NCBI RefSeq assembly: GCF_041914405.1
Contig: NZ_JAYSDK010000004.1
Span: 62,001-126,000, forward strand
Length of the DNA: 64,000 nucleotides
DNA from: Zoogloea sp041914405
Lineage (GTDB): Bacteria > Pseudomonadota > Gammaproteobacteria > Burkholderiales > Rhodocyclaceae
Direction of reading: 5' to 3'
Shown here: one piece after another, positions 57,028 through 64,000 of the stretch
How positions within the stretch are numbered: position 1 is the stretch's first letter
Layout of the letters: the number at the start of each line of letters is the position of its first letter
Program-made: the position numbers and the translations under genes
The notes under the pieces: model-generated
The model's input: the letters and a program-made list of their open reading frames with translations, nothing else
What the model was told of the DNA's origin: nothing
Database searches by the model: none

Positions 57028-58671
57028 ATGGACAACCGTCGCCTGATCCTCCTTCTCGTCTTCTCGTTCTCGCTGGTCATGCTGTGGGACGGCTGGCAGA
57101 AGCACAACCAGCCCAAGGTTCCGCCCGCAGCTGCTGCCGGCAGCGGCGCAGCCACCGGCGTACCGACGCCGACCGCCACGGCGGCTCCTGGCGCCACCGC
57201 CGTACCCGGCCAGGCTGCTGTAGCAGCCGCAGCGCCCGCCGAAATCGCTACCGTGCGCACCGACCTGCTGGTGGCCGAAATCTCCGCCCAGGGCGGCGAC
57301 ATCATTCGCCTGGAGCTGACCCAGCACAAGGCCACTGACGACCAGGCCCGCAACTACGTGCTCTTCGACAACGGCGAAAAGCACAACTACGCGGCCCAGA
57401 CCGGCCTGATCGGCAACGGCCTGCCCAATCACAAGACCCTGTTCACGCTGAGCAGCAAGAACGTCGCGCTGAAGGACGGCGAGGATGCCGTGACGCTGCG
57501 CCTCGACGCAGCGCCGACCGCCGACGGCGTGAAGGTCAGCAAGCTGATCACCTTCCATCGTGGCAGTTACGTGGCCGATGTGAGCTACGAAATCGCCAAC
57601 GGCAGCGCTGCACCGCTGGCGCCGCACGCCTACTTCCAGTTCACCCGTGACGGCAAGCCGGCCGAGCAGCCCGGCGGCTTCGGCGTGCAGACCTTCACCG
57701 GCCCGGCCTTCTACACCGAGACCGAGAAATACCAGAAGGTGAAGTTCGAGGACATCGCCGACAAAAAGGCCAAGTTCGTCACCAAAGCCGCCGACGGCTG
57801 GGCCGCGATGGTCCAGCACTACTTCGTCGCTGGCTGGGCTCCGAAGGAAGGCGAGCGCGAGTTCTTCGCCAACCAGATCAGCTCCGACCTGTACTCCGCC
57901 GGCGTGATCGTGCCGGTGGCCAGCATCGCCCCTGGCCAGACCGGCAAGCTGTCGGTGCCGCTGTACGCCGGCCCGCAGGAACAGAGCCGCCTCGACCAGT
58001 TCGCCAAGGGCTTCGACCTGGTGGTGGACTATGGCTGGCTGACCATCATCGCCGCGCCGCTGTTCTGGGTGCTGCAGTGGTTCCACAAGCTGACCGGCAA
58101 CTGGGGCTGGGCCATCATCCTGGTGACCATCGGGCTGAAGGCAATCTTCTTCCCGCTGTCCGCCGCCAGCTACAAGTCGATGGCCAAGATGAAGACCCTC
58201 GGCCCGCGCCTGCAACGCCTGAAGGAACAGTACGGCGACGACAAGATGAAGCTGCAGCAGGCCATGATGGACCTCTACAAGCGCGAGAAGGTCAATCCCC
58301 TCGGCGGCTGCCTGCCCATCCTGATCCAGATCCCCGTGTTCATCGCCCTCTACTGGGTGCTGCTCGGCGTCGTCGAGATGCGCGGCGCGCCGTGGCTGGG
58401 CTGGATCCACGATCTGTCCGTGAAGGATCCGTTCTACATCCTGCCGCTGATCATGGGCGCCACCAGCCTGATCCAGACCCGCCTGAACCCGGCTCCGCCC
58501 GATCCGATCCAGGCCAAGGTCATGATGCTGATGCCGATCCTGTTCACCTTCATGTTCCTGTGGTTCCCGGCCGGCCTCGTGCTGTACTGGGTGGTGAACA
58601 ATTCCCTGTCGATCGCCCAGCAGTGGCAGATCAACCGGATGATCGCGGCCGGTGGCAAAACCGCCGAGTGA
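57028..58671 (+). CDS. yidC: Membrane protein insertase YidC
   Basis: A 547-residue insertase of the Gram-negative type. The N-terminal anchor (RLILLLVFSFSLVMLWDGW) and an Ala/Pro-rich linker are followed by the periplasmic P1 domain (residues ~75-320) and the conserved C-terminal five-helix core (ELTGNWGWAIILV-like start at GNWGWAIILVTIGLKAIFFP; GGCLPILIQIPVFIALYW). The ATG at 57028 follows yidD by 46 bases. Confidence 0.96.
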   Translation: MDNRRLILLLVFSFSLVMLWDGWQKHNQPKVPPAAAAGSGAATGVPTPTATAAPGATAVPGQAAVAAAAPAEIATVRTDLLVAEISAQGGDIIRLELTQHKATDDQARNYVLFDNGEKHNYAAQTGLIGNGLPNHKTLFTLSSKNVALKDGEDAVTLRLDAAPTADGVKVSKLITFHRGSYVADVSYEIANGSAAPLAPHAYFQFTRDGKPAEQPGGFGVQTFTGPAFYTETEKYQKVKFEDIADKKAKFVTKAADGWAAMVQHYFVAGWAPKEGEREFFANQISSDLYSAGVIVPVASIAPGQTGKLSVPLYAGPQEQSRLDQFAKGFDLVVDYGWLTIIAAPLFWVLQWFHKLTGNWGWAIILVTIGLKAIFFPLSAASYKSMAKMKTLGPRLQRLKEQYGDDKMKLQQAMMDLYKREKVNPLGGCLPILIQIPVFIALYWVLLGVVEMRGAPWLGWIHDLSVKDPFYILPLIMGATSLIQTRLNPAPPDPIQAKVMMLMPILFTFMFLWFPAGLVLYWVVNNSLSIAQQWQINRMIAAGGKTAE

Positions 58672-59998
58672 CATCATCGCGGCGATTGCCACCGCGCCCG
58701 GGCGTGGTGGCATCGGCGTGGTCCGGATCTCCGGGCCGAAGCTCTCCGCGCTCGCAGCCAGCTTCTCCGGCCGCGAGCCGCAAGCCCGGGTCGCCCAGTT
58801 CGCCCGCTTCCGTGATGGCAGCGGGCAACTGATCGACGAAGGCCTCCTCCTCTACTTCCCGGCGCCCCACTCCTTCACCGGAGAAGACGTCATCGAATTG
58901 CAGGGCCACGGCGGCCCGGTGGTCATGCAAATGCTGCTGGCCCGCTGCCTGGAACTCGGCGCCCGCCTGGCCGAGCCCGGCGAATTCACCCGCCGCGCCT
59001 TCCTCAACGGCAAGCTTGATCTCGCCCAGGCGGAAAGCGTCGCCGACCTCATCGAAGCCTCCACCGCCGCCGCTGCCCGTTCGGCGGTCCGTTCGCTGAC
59101 CGGCAGTTTCTCGAAGGAAGTCCACGGCCTGTGTGATCGCCTCATCGACCTGCGCATGCTGGTGGAAGCCACGCTGGACTTCCCGGACGAAGACGTGGAC
59201 TTCCTCGTCGAAGCGCGTGCCTTCGAACGCGTCGCCGCCATCGTCGACGAACTGTCGGCTATCCTCGACCGCGCCGCCCAGGGCAGCCTGCTTCGTAACG
59301 GCCTGCACGTGGTGCTGGTCGGTCAGCCCAACGTCGGCAAGTCCAGCCTGCTGAACCGCCTCGCCGGCGAGGAGCGCGCGATCGTCACCGACATCGCCGG
59401 CACGACCCGCGATGCGCTGCGCGAGACGATTCAGATCGAGGGCATCCCGCTCCACATCACCGACACCGCCGGCTTGCGTGACACGACCGACGAGGTCGAG
59501 AAGATCGGCATCGCACGTACTTGGCAGGAAATCGACCGAGCGGATGTCGTTGTTCGACTGGTGGATGTCCGCGCCGGCGTGACCGACGCAGATGCAGCCA
59601 TCGACGCACGCCTTCCGGCTGGTGTCGAACGGATTACCGTCTTCAACAAGGTAGACCTTCTGGAGCGCCAGCCAGAACGGCTGGAAGGCTCGAACGGCCT
59701 CCAAATCTTCCTGTCCGCCAAGGCCGACCAAGGCATCGACCTGCTGCGCAACGAGCTGTTGCGCGTGGCCGGCTGGCACCGCCACGGCGAGGATGTCATC
59801 CTGGCCCGGGAACGCCATCTGGTCGCCCTACGGACTGCGCTGGCCCACACCCAGGCTGCGCTGGAAAATCGCCACGCCCTGGAGTTGATGGCTGAGGAGC
59901 TTCGCCTCGCTCAGGAGGCGGTCAATGAGATTACCGGGGAATTCACTCCAGACGATCTACTTGGGGTCATCTTCTCGCGCTTCTGTATCGGAAAGTAA
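58652..59998 (+). CDS. mnmE: tRNA modification GTPase MnmE
   Basis: A 448-residue enzyme for 5-carboxymethylaminomethyl modification of wobble uridine, working with MnmG. N-terminal formyl-THF-binding domain (IAAIATAPGRGGIGVVRISG), G domain (GQPNVGKSSLLNRL, DIAGTTRD, DTAGLRDTTDEVEKIG, NKVD) and the C-terminal FCIGK with the catalytic cysteine. The GTG start at 58652 lies within the last codons of yidC (20-base overlap). Confidence 0.96.
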   Translation: MAKPPSDIIAAIATAPGRGGIGVVRISGPKLSALAASFSGREPQARVAQFARFRDGSGQLIDEGLLLYFPAPHSFTGEDVIELQGHGGPVVMQMLLARCLELGARLAEPGEFTRRAFLNGKLDLAQAESVADLIEASTAAAARSAVRSLTGSFSKEVHGLCDRLIDLRMLVEATLDFPDEDVDFLVEARAFERVAAIVDELSAILDRAAQGSLLRNGLHVVLVGQPNVGKSSLLNRLAGEERAIVTDIAGTTRDALRETIQIEGIPLHITDTAGLRDTTDEVEKIGIARTWQEIDRADVVVRLVDVRAGVTDADAAIDARLPAGVERITVFNKVDLLERQPERLEGSNGLQIFLSAKADQGIDLLRNELLRVAGWHRHGEDVILARERHLVALRTALAHTQAALENRHALELMAEELRLAQEAVNEITGEFTPDDLLGVIFSRFCIGK

Positions 59999-60087
59999 GC
60001 CGGCCCGACGTGACTCCCCATCTACGATCGGGAAAGCCGGATAGCGGTCAAACCAATCCATTCAACAGCAGCCTGGGCCTGCATTCA

Positions 60088-60288
60088 TCAGTGCAGCCAC
60101 ACCTTCTGCAGGATTTCCCATTCCGGTTCGGAAAGGTACCACTCGGTAACCTCGATTTCCCGCTGTTCCACCTGATGACGACGTTCGTAGCCAGTGGGAG
60201 ATCGGCCTTCCCTTTGTCGCCGGTCCTTGCCGGAGCGCCGCTCGAATCCGCTCCAGTTCCTTCCGCGGGAGATAAGCAGCTTTTCCAT
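60088..60288 (-). CDS. Small basic protein of unknown function
   Basis: A 66-residue frame (ATG at 60288; a GTG nine bases upstream with GAGGAG before it is an alternative). It is rich in Arg pairs (FERRSGKDRRQ, GYERRHQVEQRE) and ends WYLSEPEWEILQKVWLH. Short ERR-SG-DRR proteins are frequent in betaproteobacteria, usually near PilZ/c-di-GMP or regulatory genes, but I cannot assign a function. It lies convergent to mnmE. Confidence 0.5.
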   Translation of the reverse strand: MEKLLISRGRNWSGFERRSGKDRRQREGRSPTGYERRHQVEQREIEVTEWYLSEPEWEILQKVWLH

Positions 60289-60500
60289 TTTCCTCACCCG
60301 TCTGTGTACTCCTCATCTCAAGCATCGGCTTCAGAGTCAAAAGGCTTCGAGAACTAGTTCTCGGCATGCCCCACTCCCGACGTCCAGATGCGACATAATT
60401 CTCGCCATCCTGCTTTTGTATCAAGCGACTGTAGTTCAGGTTGCTCGAACGTCGTTCCCCATGGCTGCTACAAGCAGCCATCCATTTCAGGACCCCATCC

Positions 60501-60731
60501 ATGCGCATGCCAAAACTCTGCACCTGTCTGCTCGTCACGGCACTGGCAGCCTGCTCGGCCGAAGCCCCCCTCTCCCTCACCGACAAGGTGAAGGCAACCA
60601 GTGAGCTGATCGCAGACCGTCCGGAGTGTGCCGAGTACGCAAGCAAGATCGGTGGTGCGTCGGACAACCGGCAGGTCGATCAGATCTACCAGCTCGCCAA
60701 GACAGCTCACTGCATCAAGCCCGACGTATGA
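60501..60731 (+). CDS. Small putative lipoprotein
   Basis: A 76-residue protein with a lipoprotein signal: MRMPKLCTCLLVTALAACS, lipobox LAAC, the Cys becoming residue 1. The mature part has a pair of cysteines (PECAEYA, AHCIKPD) that could form a disulfide. AGGA lies upstream of the ATG. Function unknown. Confidence 0.75.
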   Translation: MRMPKLCTCLLVTALAACSAEAPLSLTDKVKATSELIADRPECAEYASKIGGASDNRQVDQIYQLAKTAHCIKPDV

Positions 60732-60806
60732 ACACCAGCGAGCGCTCCGGCGCTATGCTTGCCCGCACCAAGCCCACCTTCCAATCGACGCACAGGAGAC
60801 AGGATC

Positions 60807-61568
60807 ATGCCTTGGGAGCCAGACCGTTATTTGCAGTTTGCCGATGAACGCCTGCGCCCTGCGCTCGATCTGCTCGGGCGCATTCCACTAAGCCGGCCGA
60901 CGCGCATCGTCGACCTCGGCTGTGGGGCTGGTAACGTCACCCGACTGCTGGCCGAGCGCTGGCCGGACGCGGAGCTGACCGGGCTCGACAGTTCCCCCGA
61001 GATGCTGGCGCGGGCGAGTGAGACGCTACCGAACGCCCGCTTCGAACTGGCGGGCGTCGAGCACTGGGATTCCGAGGACTCGCTGGACCTGCTGTTTTCC
61101 AATGCTGCGCTACACTGGATCGGACAGCACGAGAGCCTCTTCCCGCGCCTGCTCGACATGCTGTCACCCGGCGGCGTACTGGCTGTGCAGATGCCCGGCA
61201 ATTTCGATGCTCCATCCCACCGTCTGATCCGCGAACTCGCCGCGTCGCCAGCCTGGTCCGGCAAGGTCGGCGGCGGACGCATGGGTGCCATTCTCGACAT
61301 GGCGGAGTATCACCGCCTGCTCGCCCCGCGCAGCACACGCCTGTCCCTGTGGGAGACCACCTACTGGCAAGCCCTGCACGGAGCCAATCCTGTGCTCGAC
61401 TGGCTACGCGGCACCACTCTGCTGCCCTATGTCGCTCCGATGGACGATACAAGCCGCGAAGCCTTCCTTGCCGAACTGGGCACACAGCTAGCAGAAGCCT
61501 ACCCAGCCGACGAGAGTGGCACCACGCTGTTCCCGTTTCGGCGGATTTTCATCGTCGCACAGCGATGA
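60807..61568 (+). CDS. tam: Trans-aconitate 2-methyltransferase-like SAM methyltransferase
   Basis: A 253-residue class I methyltransferase. It starts PWEPDRYLQFADERLRPALDLL as in Tam, with the SAM motif VDLGCGAGNVTRLLAERWP, SNAALHWIGQHESLFPRL and GGVLAVQMPGNFDAPSH. E. coli Tam methylates trans-aconitate, an inhibitor of aconitase. AGGAG-type site before the ATG. It overlaps the sirtuin gene by four bases. Confidence 0.88.
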   Translation: MPWEPDRYLQFADERLRPALDLLGRIPLSRPTRIVDLGCGAGNVTRLLAERWPDAELTGLDSSPEMLARASETLPNARFELAGVEHWDSEDSLDLLFSNAALHWIGQHESLFPRLLDMLSPGGVLAVQMPGNFDAPSHRLIRELAASPAWSGKVGGGRMGAILDMAEYHRLLAPRSTRLSLWETTYWQALHGANPVLDWLRGTTLLPYVAPMDDTSREAFLAELGTQLAEAYPADESGTTLFPFRRIFIVAQR

Positions 61569-62407
61569 GCAAGATCGAACATACTGCCTTGCATACCGAA
61601 GCGGCAGATCTGATCGCCGCAGCGGACGGACTGATCATCGCGGTCGGGGCCGGCATGGGTGTGGATTCAGGACTACCGGATTTCCGGGGCAGCAGCGGAT
61701 TCTGGCGCGCCTACCCTGCCCTTGCCGAAGCCCACCTCGCGTTCGAGGAGATTGCCAACCCGGCCACCTTCCGGCGCGATCCTGTACTTGCCTGGGGCTT
61801 CTACGGCCACCGCCTGAATCTCTACCGGAACACCCAACCACATCACGGTTTCACGATCCTGCGCGAGATCGCTGGCCATCTACCTAAAGGCGCCTTCGTG
61901 TTCACCTCCAATGTGGACGGCCAGTTCCAGCAGGCCGGTTACGACGAGGACAGAGTCTGCGAGGTGCATGGCTCCATTCATCACCTCCAATGCGTCGACG
62001 GTTGTGACGGAGCAATCAGCCCTGCCGACGACTTCAGGCCCGAAGTGGACGACAGCACCTGCCGCCTGCTATCGCCACTGCCACGCTGCTCCCGCTGCAA
62101 CAACCTCATGCGCCCCAATATCCTGATGTTCGGGGATGGAGACTGGCTGGGCCAACGCAGCAATGCCCAGCGGCGGCGCCTTGAAGCCTGGCTGCAGAGC
62201 GTGCGCAATCCGGTGATCGTCGAGATCGGCGCGGGCAATCACGTCCCCACGGTCCGCTGGTTCAGCGAGACGCTTGGAGAGCCACTGGTGCGCATCAATC
62301 CGACAGAACCAGAAATCCCCGGGCGAGGTGTCAGTATTCCCCAGGGCGGATTGGCTGCCCTCAACGGCATCCATGCAGCACTGACCGCACGGCATTTCTT
62401 TGCCTGA
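61565..62407 (+). CDS. SIR2 family NAD-dependent deacetylase-like protein
   Basis: A 280-residue sirtuin. The NAD loop is GAGMGVDSGLPDFRGSSGFW, the SNVDGQFQQAG stretch replaces the usual TQNVDGLH, and the active-site histidine is in CEVHGSIHHLQC. The zinc cysteines are spaced Cx3C and CxxC (CVDGC, CSRCN), the first pair one residue wider than normal. Acyl substrate unknown. It starts within the tam stop (ATGA). Confidence 0.88.
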   Translation: MSKIEHTALHTEAADLIAAADGLIIAVGAGMGVDSGLPDFRGSSGFWRAYPALAEAHLAFEEIANPATFRRDPVLAWGFYGHRLNLYRNTQPHHGFTILREIAGHLPKGAFVFTSNVDGQFQQAGYDEDRVCEVHGSIHHLQCVDGCDGAISPADDFRPEVDDSTCRLLSPLPRCSRCNNLMRPNILMFGDGDWLGQRSNAQRRRLEAWLQSVRNPVIVEIGAGNHVPTVRWFSETLGEPLVRINPTEPEIPGRGVSIPQGGLAALNGIHAALTARHFFA

Positions 62408-62415
62408 ACGGCGTG

Positions 62416-62431
62416 TGTTCCACGTGAAACA
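62416..62431. promoter_or_regulatory. parS site 1
   Basis: TGTTCCACGTGAAACA matches the chromosomal ParB-binding consensus (TGTTNCACGTGAAACA) at every position. It sits in the 30-bp gap between the sirtuin and the TauE/SafE gene, about 6.4 kb from the dnaA/rpmH junction. Confidence 0.92.
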
Positions 62432-62437
62432 TCTCCC

Positions 62438-63202
62438 ATGGATTTGACGCTTCCGCTTCTTGCCGTTGGCGCCTTCTTTGCCGGCACCGTCGATGCCGTT
62501 GTGGGCGGCGGCGGGCTGATTCAGATCCCACTACTCTTTTCCACCTTTCCACAGGCAAGCCCAGGCACGCTGTTCGGGACCAACAAGCTCGCCAGTGTGC
62601 TGGGCACTACCAGCGCCGCTGTCCAATACAGTCGACGCCTGAGCATCCCCTGGCGTGCAGCCGCCCCGGCAGCCCTCGCCGCGGCAGCCGGATCCTGGCT
62701 CGGCGCCCGGACCGTCGTGCTCTTTCCACCGGCCGCCCTTCGCCCGCTGATCCTCATCCTGCTGACCGCCGTCGCAGCCTATACCTTCATCCGCAAGGAC
62801 TTCGGAGCCCATCACCAACGCCTCGCCGACGCTTCCCGCGAGCAACGGATAGCGGTGACCATTGGTGCCGCCGTTGGCTTCTATGACGGGTTCTTCGGTC
62901 CAGGCACCGGCAGCTTCCTGATCTTTCTGTTCATCCGCTTCCTCGGGATGGATTTCCTGCACGCATCGGTGTCCGCTAAGATCATCAACGTAGCGACCAA
63001 TCTGGCTGCAATCGGTGTCTTCGTCGCCCACGGCGAAGTATTCTGGCAGGTAGCCGCGATCATGGGCGCCTGCAATCTGCTCGGCTCCCGGCTTGGCACC
63101 GCGCTTGCACTGCGCCATGGCACCACCTTCATCCGCAAGGCCTTCCTACTGGTGGTCGTTGTGCTTATCCTGCGCTTCAGCTTCGACACCTTCCTTGCCT
63201 GA
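62438..63202 (+). CDS. Sulfite exporter TauE/SafE (TSUP) family permease
   Basis: A 254-residue membrane protein with about eight helices. The first conserved TSUP repeat is seen as FFAGTVDAVVGGGGLIQIPLL, the second as GFYDGFFGPGTGSFLIFLFIRFLG. It exports or imports small organosulfur or carboxylate anions in other bacteria; substrate here unknown. It is flanked by two parS sites. Confidence 0.9.
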   Translation: MDLTLPLLAVGAFFAGTVDAVVGGGGLIQIPLLFSTFPQASPGTLFGTNKLASVLGTTSAAVQYSRRLSIPWRAAAPAALAAAAGSWLGARTVVLFPPAALRPLILILLTAVAAYTFIRKDFGAHHQRLADASREQRIAVTIGAAVGFYDGFFGPGTGSFLIFLFIRFLGMDFLHASVSAKIINVATNLAAIGVFVAHGEVFWQVAAIMGACNLLGSRLGTALALRHGTTFIRKAFLLVVVVLILRFSFDTFLA

Positions 63203-63208
63203 CGGAGC

Positions 63209-63224
63209 TGTTTCACGTGAAACA
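63209..63224. promoter_or_regulatory. parS site 2, overlapping a start codon
   Basis: TGTTTCACGTGAAACA is the canonical perfect parS palindrome, 793 bp from parS site 1. The GTG start of the next gene (63217-63219) is at the centre of the site. Confidence 0.95.
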
Positions 63225-64000
63225 CCCAAGCTTTCATGTCCCGCTTGCAGCCGACGTCGGCCTCGCCTTCGAGCCCAAGGTACGGCTGACCGAAGAACAC
63301 AGCGCGTACCAACGCATCACCATCGAGCACACCAGCACGTTCGGACGCCTGTATCGTTTGGATGGCGACCTGATGGCCAGCGAGGCTGACGAGTTCATCA
63401 TTCATGAAAGCCTGGCCCACCTCCCGGCCCTGGCCCACCCAAACCCACGTAGCGCCCTGATCCTCGGCGGCGGGGACGGCGCAACAGCCCGTGAATTGCT
63501 CAAGCATCCAGGCATCGAACGGATCGTCGTCGCTGAACTCGACCCGGAGGTCGTGCGCCTCGTCGGACAGTTCATCCCTGCCCTTCCGGCCCGCAGCTTC
63601 GATTCACCCCGCGTCTGCCTGCAGATTGGTGATGCCGCCAAAAGCCTGCGCCAACTCTATGCCCGCGGTGAACGCTTCGACTTGATCCTTTTCGATCTCA
63701 CCGCCACCGACGATCCTGCCTGCGCCCACCTCCATCACGAAGAATTCATGCGACTGTGTGCGGCCAGTCTGAACGCCGGCGGTATCATCCATGTCCAGCT
63801 CGGCTCACCGTTCTATCAAGCTGAGCAGACCGTTGCCCTATGGCAACGCATGCGTGGCATCTTTGCCGGCTTGCGCCCCGCGTTCATCAGCGTGCCATCC
63901 TACGGCGGCCCCTGGTTGCTGGCCCGTGCCTGCATCAGCACAATCGATGACCCAAGTTCCGCGGGCCTGTATGCCCGCCTCGCTGAACGGGCCATCACAG
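63217..64000 (+). CDS. Spermidine synthase-like aminopropyltransferase/methyltransferase-fold protein (partial, 3' end outside window)
   Basis: 261 codons are visible before the right edge. Features of the spermidine synthase family: EEHSAYQRITIEHTSTFGRLYRLDGDLMASEADEFIIHE and the nucleotide-binding SALILGGGDGATARELL, then VVAELDPEVV and FDLILFDLTATDDPA. Family members normally have DLTDP in that last block; DLTATDDP here has an altered spacing, so activity on putrescine is not certain. The GTG start lies within parS site 2, with GGAG 9-12 bases upstream. Confidence 0.8.
   Translation, partial: MKHPSFHVPLAADVGLAFEPKVRLTEEHSAYQRITIEHTSTFGRLYRLDGDLMASEADEFIIHESLAHLPALAHPNPRSALILGGGDGATARELLKHPGIERIVVAELDPEVVRLVGQFIPALPARSFDSPRVCLQIGDAAKSLRQLYARGERFDLILFDLTATDDPACAHLHHEEFMRLCAASLNAGGIIHVQLGSPFYQAEQTVALWQRMRGIFAGLRPAFISVPSYGGPWLLARACISTIDDPSSAGLYARLAERAIT

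Noticed and set aside
60062..60667. A 201-codon minus-strand frame over the small lipoprotein region
   Set aside because: It overlaps the lipoprotein gene, which has a clear lipobox, and the in-frame alternative at 60088-60288 has better codon structure.

Overview
The window is GC-rich (roughly two thirds G+C by eye) chromosomal DNA from a betaproteobacterium. The best guess is the Rhodocyclales (Azospira/Dechloromonas-like). This is inferred from gene content and order, because no rRNA gene or taxonomic marker is present. It spans the replication-origin neighbourhood: gyrB, dnaN and dnaA run leftward, rpmH, rnpA, yidD, yidC and mnmE run rightward, and two perfect parS sites lie about 6 to 7 kb to the right.

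Left part (1-33 kb): nitrogen and amino-acid metabolism. After a cut-off outer-membrane transporter, a beta-lactamase-fold hydrolase, a NorE/NorF-like pair and a TorF-type porin comes a seven-gene operon (4974-14692). It encodes an ABC importer, two DUF1989 proteins, a biotin-dependent urea/guanidine carboxylase and allophanate hydrolase. Its leader carries two NtrC-type sites, a near-perfect sigma-54 promoter and a clear guanidine-I (ykkC) riboswitch, so the operon is best read as guanidine assimilation. Next is an alanine catabolism unit (dadA, ridA, permease, alanine racemase) divergent from a TyrR-type activator, with 18-bp palindromes and a second sigma-54 promoter between them. A third sigma-54/NtrC-type control region precedes nirB-nirD-nitrite channel, which is followed by a PP2C/kinase fusion, a haem-c sensor kinase and an L,D-transpeptidase-like gene.

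Middle (31-45 kb): a nucleoside-gate membrane protein, a GST, a DctS/DctR-like two-component pair facing an MFS dicarboxylate-type transporter, gshA, a double M16 peptidase, a sigma factor with a small membrane protein, a metallophosphoesterase and a DHFR-like protein.

Accessory island (about 45.3-50.6 kb), just downstream of the gyrB terminator: a 42-bp tandem repeat, an unassigned protein, an AT-rich two-gene module (DUF262 protein plus HEPN RNase-like protein, a candidate defence system), a RhuM remnant, and a Schlafen/AlbA_2 protein with a 21-bp tandem repeat.

Right part (50.7-64 kb): the origin-proximal housekeeping block. After mnmE come a short basic protein, a small lipoprotein, a trans-aconitate methyltransferase-like protein, a sirtuin, a TauE/SafE permease and a spermidine synthase-like gene cut by the right edge. 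The parS sites flank the permease gene, and one overlaps the start codon of the last gene.
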